DNA from: a bacterium
Lineage (GTDB): Bacteria > Electryoneota > RPQS01
Assembly: GCA_023382385.1 (NCBI GenBank)
Contig: JAHDVH010000001.1
Span: 186,001 to 250,000 of the forward strand
DNA: 64,000 nucleotides
Reading direction: 5' to 3'
The notes under the pieces are model-generated. The model did no database searches and was not told the DNA's origin. It worked only from the letters and a program-made list of their open reading frames with translations. Below, piece after piece: positions 17,005-26,138 of the stretch (its first letter is position 1; every line of letters starts with the position of its first letter). The translations under genes and the position numbers were made by a program.

Positions 17005-17984
17005 TGACAGTCTACAGGGATCAACTTCCCGCAGAGATCGTGAAGAGAAAGACTGCCGTCACTGTTGGAACGTTTGACGGAGTGCATATTGGTCACGGTG
17101 CAATTCTTGAGACTCTAAAACGAGCCGCAGCTCAGGCACATGCCATCCCGTTGGTTGCAACGTTTGATGCGCATCCCCGATCAGTCATTTCAGGTGATTC
17201 TCATTCTGTTGCCTTGCTGACATCGTTCGACGAGAAGTTGCAGCTACTTGCTGCGCAAGGAATTGAACACGTTGTTCTAATGCATTTTGATGAGACTGTT
17301 CGGGAATTGACGCCACGAGAATTCGTCTCGGAACACATTGTCAAGCGATGGAACGCTGGAAGCGTTATCGCAGGTTACAATCACTCATTTGGAAGAGACA
17401 GAGGTGGTGACCGCGAATCGCTGTTGAGTCTTGGACAAGAGTTTGGTTTTCAGGTAGCGATTGTTCCTCCTGCAGTGGTGGGCGGCCAGGCAGTATCGTC
17501 AACACAAATTCGTCGCTTGCTCTTGGATGGCGACGTTGCTCAGGCTAATGACATGCTTGGTCGCCGCTTTGAACTAAGCGGACATGTTGTCAGAGGTTAT
17601 GGCCGAGGCAAAGGCTTAGGCTGCCCGACCGCGAATCTCGATGGATTCGCAGCAGGAAAGCTGGTTCCACGGGATGGCATATATGCGGCTGTGGCTGAAA
17701 CGAACGATCACGCGTACCCTGCCGCAGTATCAATCGGCTTCAATCCGACCTTCGAAAACCGCCGGCATTCCGTCGAGGCACATCTCATCGGATTCAGCGG
17801 CGATCTTTACGACCGAAAGCTTACAATCAAGTTTGTAAAACGGTTGCGGGGCGAGATCAGGTTTTCGAGCGAAGATGCACTATCCAAGCAGATGCAGCAG
17901 GATTTGGAAAGTGTGCGGCATATACTCATTGAGGCGGGTGTCAGTGTTGAGCCGCGATTGCTTCACGTAAATGCGACTTCATAA
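17004..17984 (+). CDS. ribF: Bifunctional riboflavin kinase / FAD synthetase
   Basis: RibF converts riboflavin to FMN and FMN to FAD. The 326 residues have an N-terminal nucleotidyltransferase-type domain (VTVGTFDGVHIGHGAIL, about 18-34; SSTQIRRLLLDG). The C-terminal riboflavin kinase domain has GYGRGKGLGCPTANLD and VSIGFNPTF. ATG 17004 shares its A with the truB stop. Placement after truB and before rpsO is common in bacteria. FAD made here is needed by ThyX and GlcD in this window. Confidence 0.95.
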   Translation: MTVYRDQLPAEIVKRKTAVTVGTFDGVHIGHGAILETLKRAAAQAHAIPLVATFDAHPRSVISGDSHSVALLTSFDEKLQLLAAQGIEHVVLMHFDETVRELTPREFVSEHIVKRWNAGSVIAGYNHSFGRDRGGDRESLLSLGQEFGFQVAIVPPAVVGGQAVSSTQIRRLLLDGDVAQANDMLGRRFELSGHVVRGYGRGKGLGCPTANLDGFAAGKLVPRDGIYAAVAETNDHAYPAAVSIGFNPTFENRRHSVEAHLIGFSGDLYDRKLTIKFVKRLRGEIRFSSEDALSKQMQQDLESVRHILIEAGVSVEPRLLHVNATS

Positions 17985-18014
17985 CAGAACTAAATACCAT
18001 GAAAGAGACCGAAA

Positions 18015-18284
18015 ATGTCAGATGCTAACAATCCGCGCCGCGAGATCATGGAAAAATACGGCCGGACAAAGAATGACACAGGCAGCCCGGAAGTTCAGGT
18101 GGCTCTGCTAACTCACCGCATCAGCTATTTAACGGAGCATCTTAAGAAGAATGCGAAGGACAATCACTCACGGCGCGGACTCCTGTTGTTGGTAGGACAG
18201 CGTCGCCGTCTGCTGAAGTTCCTTGCCAAGAAAGACATTAACCGCTACCGCGAACTTGTGAAGCAGCTTGGCCTCCGCGGCTAA
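18015..18284 (+). CDS. rpsO: 30S ribosomal protein S15
   Basis: S15 binds the central domain of 16S rRNA. The 89 residues match the family exactly, with [21 protein letters not shown] and [25 protein letters not shown] 18015 follows an A/G-rich stretch. It precedes pnp as in most bacteria; the 51-base gap between them is very purine-rich and carries the pnp ribosome binding site. Confidence 0.98.
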   Translation: MSDANNPRREIMEKYGRTKNDTGSPEVQVALLTHRISYLTEHLKKNAKDNHSRRGLLLLVGQRRRLLKFLAKKDINRYRELVKQLGLRG

Positions 18285-18335
18285 ACGGCGTTTCGCGAAG
18301 TAAACAGGAGCAGGAGAGAAGAAGGAGAGAAGAGA

Positions 18336-20516
18336 ATGACACGCGAAACGTTGGAATTGGGTGGTTTATCGCTTAGCCTTGAGACTGGAAAGATGGCAAA
18401 GCAGGCCGACGGTGCAATCTGGTTGACGCTTGGGGATACAACCGTGTTGGCAACCGTTTGCGCAAATCTTGATGCGGAAACCGATTTTGATTTTATGCCG
18501 CTCACGGTGGACTACCGTGAGAAAATGTATTCAGTAGGAAGAATTCCGGGTGGATTCTTCAAGCGTGAAGGACGGCCGTCTGAGAAGGAGACGCTGTCAG
18601 CGCGCCTGACGGACCGTCCGTTGCGTCCGTTGTTTCCTGACGGATTCAATAAGGAAGTGCAGATTATGATCAACGTCTTATCTTCGGACGGAGAGCATGA
18701 TCCTGATGTCTTGGGAACAATCGCGGCTTCAGCAGCATTGGTGATTTCGCAAGTTCCGTTCAATGGACCGGTCGGCGCAGTGCGCATGGGCTGCATTAAC
18801 GGCGAGTACATCGTGAATCCGACGTTTAAGCAGCTTGAAGAGTCTTCGCTTGACGTGGTGGTCGCCGGAACATCCGAGTCCATAATGATGATCGAAGGAC
18901 TTGCCCGGCTGGTTGACGAGGACACATTCCTGAAGGCCATAGAAATCGCCCACGCGGAGATCAAGAGGATTGTCAATCTTCAGTTGAAGCTCGCAGAAGC
19001 CGCCGGCAAACCCAAAGCGGAGTTCACGCCGCGCAAGCTCGATGCGAACTTGGTTGATCGTCTGTCGAAAACTTACACAGGTCGCGTCGCAGAATTGCTT
19101 CAAGTACCTGAAAAGCAGTCCAGAAAGAAGGCGATGAAAGTTATCATTGCCGAAGCGGTTGAGGCGCTTGCCGACGAATTCCCTGATTCTGATTCCGCGA
19201 TCAAGGAATGGGTTAACTCGTGTTTTGATCAGGTCGTAAGACATCGAGTCGTGAAAGAGAAGGTTCGTCTCGACGGTCGCGGCCCGACCGACATTCGACC
19301 GATTTCATGTGAGATCGACGTACTTCCGCGTGTGCATGGCAGCGCGCTGTTTACGAGAGGTCAGACGCAGGCGCTTGGAGCGATAACTCTTGGAGCGAAG
19401 TTCGACGAACAGAAGGTAGACGGCATTGACGGCGTCTACTTCAGGCCGTATATGCTTCATTATAACTTCCCGCCGTTCAGCGTGGGAGAAGTTCGCAAGT
19501 TTCTGGGTCAATCACGTCGCGAGGTCGGTCACGGCAATTTGGCGTGGCGCGCGATTCAACCGGTTTTGCCCGCATGGGATGACTTCCCGTATACGATTCG
19601 AGTTGTTTCGGAAGTTCTTGAATCCAACGGCAGTTCGTCAATGGCGACGGTCTGTGCCGGTTGCATGTCGCTCATGGCCGGCGGTGTGCCGCTCAAGTCA
19701 CCTGTCGCTGGAATCGCGATGGGTCTTATCGAGGAGGATGGTCAAGTCGCGATACTCTCCGACATTCTGGGCGATGAAGATCACCTTGGCGATATGGACT
19801 TCAAGGTCACGGGAAATGAGCAGGGCATTACAGCGTGCCAGATGGACATCAAGATTACCGGAATTTCGATCGACTTGATGCGCGTTGCTATCAAGCAGGC
19901 CAGAGCCGGAATTGCGCACATTCTTGACAAGATGCGCGAGGCCATTGCCGAACCGCGCCCGATGATATCTCCTTTCGCGCCGCGCATCGCGTTCTTCACC
20001 GTTGATCCGGATAAGATCGGACTAATCATTGGTCCGGGTGGCCGAACGATACGCGACATCATAGCCCGAAGCGGAGCACAGATCGATATCGAAGATACCG
20101 GACAGATTTGCATTTCCGGTCCAAGCTCGGAAGAGGTGGAGAAGGCTCTGGCCATTCTCCGCGGCATGACGGAGAATCCGGAAGTCGGCAGAACTTACGA
20201 TGGTCGCGTCACAAAAGTGACCGACTTCGGTGCTTTTGTCGAGATTCTGCCCGGACGTGAAGGTCTTCTGCATATCAGCGAAATCGAGCATCATCGCGTT
20301 GCTAAGGTCACCGATCACTTGAATGTTGGCGATCCTGTGAATGTCAAGCTGGTAAAGATCACTCCGGAAGGCAAGCTTGACTTGTCGCGCAAGGCTTTGC
20401 TTCCGAAGCCGGAAGGCTACGTTGAAGAGCCTCCGCGTGAGCGTTCTGACAGGGGTCATCACGGGAAAGGACGTGAAAAGCACTCGCGGCATGAGAAGGT
20501 CAAGGATGGCGACTAA
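18336..20516 (+). CDS. pnp: Polyribonucleotide nucleotidyltransferase (PNPase)
   Basis: PNPase is a phosphate-dependent 3'-5' exoribonuclease that forms a trimer. The 726 residues comprise RNase PH domain 1 (about 10-145), a helical linker, RNase PH domain 2 (about 320-545), KH (about 555-615, GLIIGPGGRTIRDI) and S1 (about 620-690, YDGRVTKVTDFGAFVEILPGREG), with a basic tail. FFKREGRPSEKE and KVTGNEQGITACQMDIKITG are family signatures. ATG 18336 has AAGGAGA upstream. It follows rpsO in one transcript. Confidence 0.97.
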   Translation: MTRETLELGGLSLSLETGKMAKQADGAIWLTLGDTTVLATVCANLDAETDFDFMPLTVDYREKMYSVGRIPGGFFKREGRPSEKETLSARLTDRPLRPLFPDGFNKEVQIMINVLSSDGEHDPDVLGTIAASAALVISQVPFNGPVGAVRMGCINGEYIVNPTFKQLEESSLDVVVAGTSESIMMIEGLARLVDEDTFLKAIEIAHAEIKRIVNLQLKLAEAAGKPKAEFTPRKLDANLVDRLSKTYTGRVAELLQVPEKQSRKKAMKVIIAEAVEALADEFPDSDSAIKEWVNSCFDQVVRHRVVKEKVRLDGRGPTDIRPISCEIDVLPRVHGSALFTRGQTQALGAITLGAKFDEQKVDGIDGVYFRPYMLHYNFPPFSVGEVRKFLGQSRREVGHGNLAWRAIQPVLPAWDDFPYTIRVVSEVLESNGSSSMATVCAGCMSLMAGGVPLKSPVAGIAMGLIEEDGQVAILSDILGDEDHLGDMDFKVTGNEQGITACQMDIKITGISIDLMRVAIKQARAGIAHILDKMREAIAEPRPMISPFAPRIAFFTVDPDKIGLIIGPGGRTIRDIIARSGAQIDIEDTGQICISGPSSEEVEKALAILRGMTENPEVGRTYDGRVTKVTDFGAFVEILPGREGLLHISEIEHHRVAKVTDHLNVGDPVNVKLVKITPEGKLDLSRKALLPKPEGYVEEPPRERSDRGHHGKGREKHSRHEKVKDGD

Positions 20517-20544
20517 CATAGGCGAAAGGTCAGCGAGGTAAGTA

Positions 20545-21780
20545 GTGGCGCGAGGCGCACAGTACGAAAAAAGTGTTCTGTCAAATGGTGTGAGACTTGT
20601 CACGGAGAGAATTCCCAGCGTGCGGTCGGCCGCCCTGGGAATCTGGGTGACAGTGGGTTCAAGGCATGAGTCTTCGAAGCTCAACGGAGTCTCACACTTC
20701 ATCGAGCATATGGCGTTCAAGGGGACGTCAACTCGCACGGCTATCGAAATTGCGAAAGCCATCGAGCGCGGCGGTGGTCATATCAATGCGTTTACCGGGA
20801 AAGAGCTGACGTGTTTTTATGTGCACGTTCTCGATGACCAGTTGCCCAACGCAGTAGACATCTTGACGGACATTCTCCAGAACTCACTGTATGATCCGCA
20901 GGAGATGGAGAAAGAAAAGCAAGTCATCCTTGATGAGATTCGAGACCACGAGGACATGCCGGATGATGTAGCACATGAACAGTTCGTTGCGCAGGTTTTC
21001 GGCAATCATGCTCTGTCACGTCCGATTCTTGGATCGCCGGAAAACGTCTCCTCATTCACTCGCGAAAGCATTCTCAACTTTCAACGTGAGCACTATCAGG
21101 CGCCGCGAATAGTCGTTGCTGCCGCGGGGAATGTGAAGCATTCGCAGCTTGTTCGCCTCCTGTCCGACAAGTTGACCGTGAGCAGCTCGCGCAGAACCGC
21201 AAAATCGGATCCAGTGTCGGCGATGAAGCCGAGCACCACGCGGAATTCGCGGCCCATTCAACAGGCTCACATGTTCATCGGTGGCAGAAGCGTTCCGTAC
21301 AAATCCCCCGATCGCATGGCGACCTCTATGCTCAATACCGTTCTTGGTGGCGGAATGTCTTCCAGATTGTTCCAGAACATCCGTGAAAAGCACGGTATTG
21401 CGTACGCAGTGTATTCATATAACGACGCTTTGTCGGACGTAGGCTATTTCGGGATATACCTCGCTACAGATAAGAGCAGAGTTGAACGCGCGAAAGAACT
21501 TGTGCTGGTCGAGTTGAAGGACTTGATGGACAAACCGCTCAGCTCACAGGAGCTGGAGGAGATCAAGGTTCAGTACAAAGGTGGGCTTATGTTGGGACTT
21601 GAGAACACCTCGAGCAGGATGATGCGGCTTGCGCGCATGGAGATTTACCAGGGAAGGTATGTTTCGCTCGACGAGATCAGCGAGCGGATTGATGCCGTTA
21701 CGCCGAGGAAGATTCAAGGCATGGCGCGCAAACTGTTCGATGCACAGAATCTTGTCACAACCGTCGTTGAGCCAAACTGA
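20545..21780 (+). CDS. M16 family zinc peptidase
   Basis: A 411-residue insulinase-type (pitrilysin) metalloprotease. The inverted zinc motif HFIEH lies at 51-55 with the downstream glutamate region EKEKQVILDEIRDHEDMPDD. The C-terminal half has GGGMSSRLFQNIREKHGIAYAVYSY, the second M16 domain. The start is GTG 20545. M16 proteins downstream of pnp are found in many bacteria (MlpA/YmxG-like), but the natural substrate is not known. It is followed by dut after 2 bases, so the row continues. Confidence 0.93.
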   Translation: MARGAQYEKSVLSNGVRLVTERIPSVRSAALGIWVTVGSRHESSKLNGVSHFIEHMAFKGTSTRTAIEIAKAIERGGGHINAFTGKELTCFYVHVLDDQLPNAVDILTDILQNSLYDPQEMEKEKQVILDEIRDHEDMPDDVAHEQFVAQVFGNHALSRPILGSPENVSSFTRESILNFQREHYQAPRIVVAAAGNVKHSQLVRLLSDKLTVSSSRRTAKSDPVSAMKPSTTRNSRPIQQAHMFIGGRSVPYKSPDRMATSMLNTVLGGGMSSRLFQNIREKHGIAYAVYSYNDALSDVGYFGIYLATDKSRVERAKELVLVELKDLMDKPLSSQELEEIKVQYKGGLMLGLENTSSRMMRLARMEIYQGRYVSLDEISERIDAVTPRKIQGMARKLFDAQNLVTTVVEPN

Positions 21781-21782
21781 GA

Positions 21783-22229
21783 TTGACCACGCAGATTAAG
21801 ATCGAAGTATTGCGGCTGGAACACGCCTTGGCAGAACTCCCCAGCTATGCGTCAAGTGGTGCTGCCGGTCTTGATCTTGCACTTGCCGGCCAGAGCGTTA
21901 CTATCGAACCTCGTCAGCGAGTGCTGCTGCCCACCGGTATTTGTGTCGCGATTCCTGATGGATTTGAGGGTCAGGTTAGGCTTCGATCCGGCTTCGCACG
22001 ACGGAGCGGATGCTTCATGCCGAATGCTCCCGGCACAATTGATTCGGACTATCGCGGAGAGATTCTGATTTTAGTCATGAACGCATCGGACCAGAGTGTT
22101 CGAATCGAGTCTGGCGAGCGATTTGCACAGCTTATAGTGTCTCCTGTTGCCAGAGTTGAGCTGATTGAGTCGAAGTCACTTCCACCCAGCCAACGGGCCG
22201 GGGGTGGATTTGGCAGCACCGGTCAGTAA
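21783..22229 (+). CDS. dut: dUTP diphosphatase
   Basis: Dut hydrolyses dUTP to dUMP and PPi. This keeps uracil out of DNA and supplies dUMP to thymidylate synthase (ThyX at 272-1810). The 148 residues show the five trimeric dUTPase motifs: AGLDLAL, RSGFARRSG, GTIDSDYRGEI, GERFAQLIV and RAGGGFGSTG at the C-terminus. The start is TTG 21783, two bases after the peptidase stop. Confidence 0.96.
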   Translation: MTTQIKIEVLRLEHALAELPSYASSGAAGLDLALAGQSVTIEPRQRVLLPTGICVAIPDGFEGQVRLRSGFARRSGCFMPNAPGTIDSDYRGEILILVMNASDQSVRIESGERFAQLIVSPVARVELIESKSLPPSQRAGGGFGSTGQ

Positions 22230-22266
22230 GACGTTCTGAAATTCTGAACATTCGAAAGAGACGCGC

Positions 22267-22624
22267 ATGAAGGACATCGAAGCAAGAGATTCGCGTGCTC
22301 CTCAGCTTCGCAAGCTTTACTATTCGATCAGCGAGGTTTCAGAGCGAATCGGTGTGCATCAGCACGTTTTGCGCTATTGGGAAAGTGAGTTTCCGCAGCT
22401 TCACCCGAAAAAGGGTCGGGGGGGAAACCGATTGTACACTGAGAATGATCTCGCATTGATCACGAGAATTCACGACCTTTTGCACAATAAGAAATTTACA
22501 ATTGCGGGTGCAAGGAAGCAGCTTGAGTTAGGTTTTGATGAGCCGGAGCAGGTTGAGACGGACACCAGCCTGCTGGAGTTAGTTCGCCGAGAGTTGAAAG
22601 AGATATTGGAGATGATAGATTCGT

Positions 22625-22647
<23 letters not shown>
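22267..22647 (+). CDS. MerR-family transcriptional regulator ending inside a tRNA gene
   Basis: The 126 residues have a winged helix-turn-helix at 16-85: YYSISEVSERIGVHQHVLRYWESEFPQL, then GGNRLYTENDLALITRIHDLL. A short helical C-terminus follows with no cysteine-rich or ligand domain, like the MerR proteins often found after ihf or dut genes. The regulated genes are unknown. The last residues (SGRGAAR) and the TAG stop are encoded by the first 23 bases of tRNA-Pro(GGG); the stop lies in the D-loop. The start is ATG 22267. Confidence 0.88.
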
Positions 22648-22701
<54 letters not shown>

Positions 22702-22705
22702 AATG

Positions 22706-22734
22706 ACACACGGGTGCAATGCCCGTGTGTTTTG
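22706..22734 (+). terminator. Intrinsic terminator after tRNA-Pro(GGG)
   Basis: ACACACGGG pairs with CCCGTGTGT over 9 bp, followed by TTTTG. It ends the long rimP-to-tRNA row. The next gene's AAGGAGGA ribosome site follows immediately. Confidence 0.88.
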
Positions 22735-22750
22735 TTAAGGAGGAGTCAGA

Positions 22751-23380
22751 ATGTGCAACGCATATGGAACCATCGGCTACTCGAGAAGTGCATTTGTTCA
22801 TGACCTGCTCGGGATTCCCCGGAATCTTGACTACGACCGTCCCATGCGAATTGTCAGACCGACAGATATGGTGCCAGTTTTACGCAAGTCGGGAACGGAG
22901 TTTGTGCAGGCCGAAATGCGCTGGGGTTTAATCCCCGGCTGGTCGAAGCAAATGCCGGATCGACCTTTGACCAATGCCAGATCCGAAACGGTTGAGGATT
23001 TGCGCTCATTTTCCGCTTCATTTCGAGAACGCCGATGCATCATGCCTGCGGGAGAGTTCTACGAGTGGACGAAGTCGAGGAAGCGCCGCACGTTCGTTCC
23101 GGCCGATGAAGAGTTCCTGTTCGCGGGATTGTGGGATGAGTGGTTTGACGAATCGAAAAGCATTCAGAGTTGTGTGCTGTTAACCACCAGTGCAAATGAA
23201 ATCGTCTCGCCAGTTCACGATCGAATGCCGGTCATCCTGAAGCCTGATGACGTGAAGGCCTGGCTTGAACCGGAAACGCCATTGCCAAGTATTCGGGACC
23301 TCCTGAAGCCTTTGGAGAGTGAACTGATCTTGCTTCTGCCTGATGAGCCTGAAGGTTCCTCGCAAACGTCGCTGTTTTAA
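22751..23380 (+). CDS. yedK: SRAP domain protein (HMCES/YedK-type abasic-site shield)
   Basis: SRAP proteins form a covalent bond through Cys2 with abasic sites in single-stranded DNA and protect them during replication. Cys2 is present after Met1 (MCNAYG). Other blocks are RPTDMVPV, MRWGLIPGW, NARSETV, CIMPAGEFYEW with the active-site Glu, and HDRMPVIL with the His. The 209 residues are normal. ATG 22751 has a strong AAGGAGGA 5 bases upstream. It sits directly after a terminator, so it likely has its own, unrecognised, promoter or depends on readthrough. Confidence 0.94.
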   Translation: MCNAYGTIGYSRSAFVHDLLGIPRNLDYDRPMRIVRPTDMVPVLRKSGTEFVQAEMRWGLIPGWSKQMPDRPLTNARSETVEDLRSFSASFRERRCIMPAGEFYEWTKSRKRRTFVPADEEFLFAGLWDEWFDESKSIQSCVLLTTSANEIVSPVHDRMPVILKPDDVKAWLEPETPLPSIRDLLKPLESELILLLPDEPEGSSQTSLF

Positions 23381-23385
23381 TTCGA

Positions 23386-24567
23386 ATGTCGCAATCTTCA
23401 TATCCGAAAGTTGTCCTGAAGAAGGGTGCACAGGATCGAGTGTTCAAGGGACATCCTTGGATATTTGCGAATGAATTGCAGGATGGTTTTCAAATACACG
23501 AGCCGGGCAGCTTTGTGCGAGTCGAGGACGAGAGGAGAAGACTCTACGGTATCGCATCTCTCAACCGACACAGTTTGATCGCGGCGAGAGTATTCACTCG
23601 AGATGACGAGCAGATCGATCGGGACTTTGTGTTCAGGAGACTGGATGCAGCGAGGGACATGCGAGTGCGGGTATTGGGAGACGACAGAGTCTGCAGAATC
23701 GCATTCAGTGAAGCGGACGGCATTCCCGGCGTCATTCTGGACCGATTCGACAGATTGGCAGTCTATCAGAGTCTAACAGCAGGCAGCGAGAGTATTGTGG
23801 ATCATGTCGTGGATTGGATTTGCACACGGCTCAATCCTGCGCACATTGTGGCCGCAAACGATTCTACCATGCGAACGCTCGAAGGATTGCAGGCCGAGCG
23901 CAAGGTCATTCTCGGCGAACTCGAGGATACGCATATCTTCGAGCAGGATGGACTTAAGCTGCTTGCTGATCCGGTCAAGGGCCAGAAAACCGGCTATTTC
24001 CTTGACCAGCGCGTGAATCGAAAGTTGATGCAATCATTCATCCGCGGCGGCGAACGAGTGCTCGACTTGTTTTGCTATTCGGGAGCATTTGGTCTGTATG
24101 CGTTGTCAGCGGGAGCTGGTTTCGTACATTTCGTGGACGGATCAGACCGCGCGCTTAAACTGGCGAGTGACGTCAGTGAACTGAACAACTTCGCGGGCCG
24201 CGCACTTTTTACGAAAGCCGACATCTTCGAGTGGTTGAAGGATGTTCAGGAACAGTATGATGTCGTCAGTGTCGATCCGCCAGCACTGGCCAAGAGCCGC
24301 AGCAAGGCAACGGTTGCTTTGCGCGGTTATCGCGACTTGAATGCGCGGGCCATGAAATGGGTGAAGCCGGGGGGATTACTATTGACATCGAGCTGTTCCG
24401 GGCTAATTTCGCGAGTAAATTGGAGAAAGTCCCTTGAAGAAGCGGCTTTTAAGAGCCGCAGGACCGTACGTTTTCTGGCCTTTGGGACGCAGGCACCGGA
24501 TCATCCTGTCTTGTCAGCGATGCCGGAATCAGAGTATTTGAAATTTGCTGTTGCGCAGGTTCTGTAA
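23386..24567 (+). CDS. rlmI: Class I rRNA (cytosine-C5) methyltransferase, RlmI-like
   Basis: An SAM-dependent methyltransferase of the RlmI (YccW) family, which makes m5C1962 in 23S rRNA in E. coli. The 393 residues comprise an N-terminal PUA domain (about 5-75, GHPWIFANEL), an EEHEH-like middle part, and a Rossmann domain with GYFLDQRVNR, VLDLFCYSGAFGLYA (SAM motif I) and VDPPALAKSR. TSSCS near 340 holds the catalytic Cys region. It follows the SRAP gene by 5 bases, suggesting co-transcription. The exact target base is inferred from the family. Confidence 0.9.
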   Translation: MSQSSYPKVVLKKGAQDRVFKGHPWIFANELQDGFQIHEPGSFVRVEDERRRLYGIASLNRHSLIAARVFTRDDEQIDRDFVFRRLDAARDMRVRVLGDDRVCRIAFSEADGIPGVILDRFDRLAVYQSLTAGSESIVDHVVDWICTRLNPAHIVAANDSTMRTLEGLQAERKVILGELEDTHIFEQDGLKLLADPVKGQKTGYFLDQRVNRKLMQSFIRGGERVLDLFCYSGAFGLYALSAGAGFVHFVDGSDRALKLASDVSELNNFAGRALFTKADIFEWLKDVQEQYDVVSVDPPALAKSRSKATVALRGYRDLNARAMKWVKPGGLLLTSSCSGLISRVNWRKSLEEAAFKSRRTVRFLAFGTQAPDHPVLSAMPESEYLKFAVAQVL

Positions 24568-24586
24568 CTTTCGGGTTTTTTGGAGC

Positions 24587-24615
24587 TTGACTTTCGCGAT
24601 GAGGAGTTGTATATT
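24587..24615 (+). promoter_or_regulatory. Promoter for pcm and tRNA-Pro(CGG)
   Basis: TTGACT, 17 bases, TATATT, located 60 bases before the pcm ATG. This is the fourth + strand element with the same spacing and -10 box. Confidence 0.8.
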
Positions 24616-24675
24616 CTGTTTCTTTGTGTGAAGTGGCTGCTGTCATGCTGATAAAGCATTCTCGGATATAAACAT

Positions 24676-25345
24676 ATGAGAAATTATAAGTTAACCCGAG
24701 ATGAGATGGTGCTTACCCAGTTGCGACGCAGGGGAATCCAAGACGAGCGCGTTCTTGAGATCATGGCCAGAGTGAAACGCCACGAGTTCGTTGACGAGGC
24801 GTTCCAGAACAGAGCGTACGAGGATACGCCTCTGCCGATTGAGCAAGGGCAGACGATCAGCCAACCGTTCATTGTTGCGCGGATGACAGAGCTGCTGGAG
24901 ATCCAGCCAACTGATAGAGTCTTGGAAATCGGTACGGGATCGGGCTATCAAGCGGCCATTCTTGGGCATCTTGCCAGCAAGGTCTTTACCATTGAACGTC
25001 ACTTCGAGTTGGCGAAGACCGCACGATTGAGGTTGGAAGCTTGCGGGTTGACGAATGTTCTTGTGAAGCACGGCGACGGGACAATCGGCTGGTCGGAGCA
25101 TGCTCCGTTTGATAAGATACTAATCACTGCAGCGGCTCCGCAGTTGCCGAAGACCTTGGCGACGCAGCTACGTGAAGGCGGGAGAATGATCTTTCCGATG
25201 GGCGCGGAACGCGAGCAGAAGCTTGTGGTGGTTGACAAAGTTGGCGGCGAATTGCAGCAGCGGGAAATGGGAGTTGTATCATTCGTGCCATTGATAGGGC
25301 GAGAGGGATTTAGTGATCCGGGAGCGGATCCAAGACAATACATGT

Positions 25346-25368
<23 letters not shown>
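24676..25368 (+). CDS. pcm: Protein-L-isoaspartate O-methyltransferase, ending inside a tRNA gene
   Basis: Pcm methylates isoaspartyl residues to start repair of aged proteins. The 230 residues show [22 protein letters not shown], the substrate loop [21 protein letters not shown] motif [16 protein letters not shown] and the VTAAAP-like ITAAAPQLP. The reading frame ends MSGRSAVR; these last codons and the TAG are the first 23 bases of tRNA-Pro(CGG). ATG 24676 is 60 bases after a good promoter. Confidence 0.95.
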
Positions 25369-25421
<53 letters not shown>

Positions 25422-25430
25422 ACGCAGCAG

Positions 25431-25458
25431 AGCCGCCCTTGTTCGGGAGCGGCTTTGT
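25431..25458 (+). terminator. Terminator after tRNA-Pro(CGG)
   Basis: AGCCGC pairs with GCGGCT, with an additional inner CC/GG pairing, followed by TTGTTG. It is an imperfect but plausible terminator for the pcm-tRNA transcript, just before the DedA gene. Confidence 0.65.
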
Positions 25459-25473
25459 TGTATTAGCAGCCTA

Positions 25474-26121
25474 ATGGATTTCATCTCCCAGATACTCGAT
25501 TTTCTTTCGCATTTGGATACACGGCTTGAGCAAGCCGCCGTCGATCATGGCGCGTGGACTTACTGGCTGATTTTCCTGATCGTCTTCGCCGAGACGGGTT
25601 TGGTGGTTGCCGCATTTTTGCCCGGTGACACGTTGTTGTTCGCAGCGGGGACATTTGCCGGCGCAGGTCATTTGAATGTCTATGAACTCGCGATTGGGAT
25701 CCACCTGGCGGCAGTCTTAGGTGATTCGGCCAATTATTGGCTCGCGCGGAAGCTTGGCCATCAGGTTTTGGTCAAATGGACGAAGATGATTCGTCCGGGA
25801 TACTTGCGTAAGGCGACCATGTTTTACCGCAAGCATGGCGTGAAGGCGGTACTGGTTTCGAGGTTCATTCCCACCTTTCGCACTTTCGTTCCGTTTATCG
25901 CGGGCTTGTCGAAGATGCGCTACTCCCGGTTTGTGCTGGCGAGTGTCATAGGGAGTTTCGCGTGGGTCATGGTTTTTGTGCTCGGAGGTTTCTTTTTCGG
26001 GTCTATTCCTTGGGTCAGGCAGAACTTCGTGCTGGCCATTATCATTGTCGCGTTCTTGACGATTGTTCCCACTTCGATTGCCCTGCTTCGCTCGCGAGCA
26101 TTAAGTAGACGCTCATCATAA
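25474..26121 (+). CDS. dedA: DedA/VTT-family membrane protein
   Basis: The 215 residues have about five hydrophobic segments. The DedA signature regions are present: ETGLVVAAFLPGDTLLFAAGTFAG (about 41-64), GDSANYWLARKLG and the re-entrant-loop motif SRFIPTFRTFVPFIAGLSKM. Some DedA proteins flip the undecaprenyl-phosphate lipid carrier or other phospholipids; this member's lipid is unknown. The start is ATG 25474. It is followed by a second VTT protein of a different subfamily. Confidence 0.9.
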   Translation: MDFISQILDFLSHLDTRLEQAAVDHGAWTYWLIFLIVFAETGLVVAAFLPGDTLLFAAGTFAGAGHLNVYELAIGIHLAAVLGDSANYWLARKLGHQVLVKWTKMIRPGYLRKATMFYRKHGVKAVLVSRFIPTFRTFVPFIAGLSKMRYSRFVLASVIGSFAWVMVFVLGGFFFGSIPWVRQNFVLAIIIVAFLTIVPTSIALLRSRALSRRSS

Positions 26122-26138
26122 AACCGGAAGAACGCACG

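Noticed and set aside
22594-22621. Promoter-like TTGAAA-N16-TAGATT inside the MerR gene, just before tRNA-Pro(GGG)
   Set aside because: The -10 box ends only 3 bases before tRNA base 1, so transcription would start inside the tRNA. It cannot make a full tRNA-Pro.
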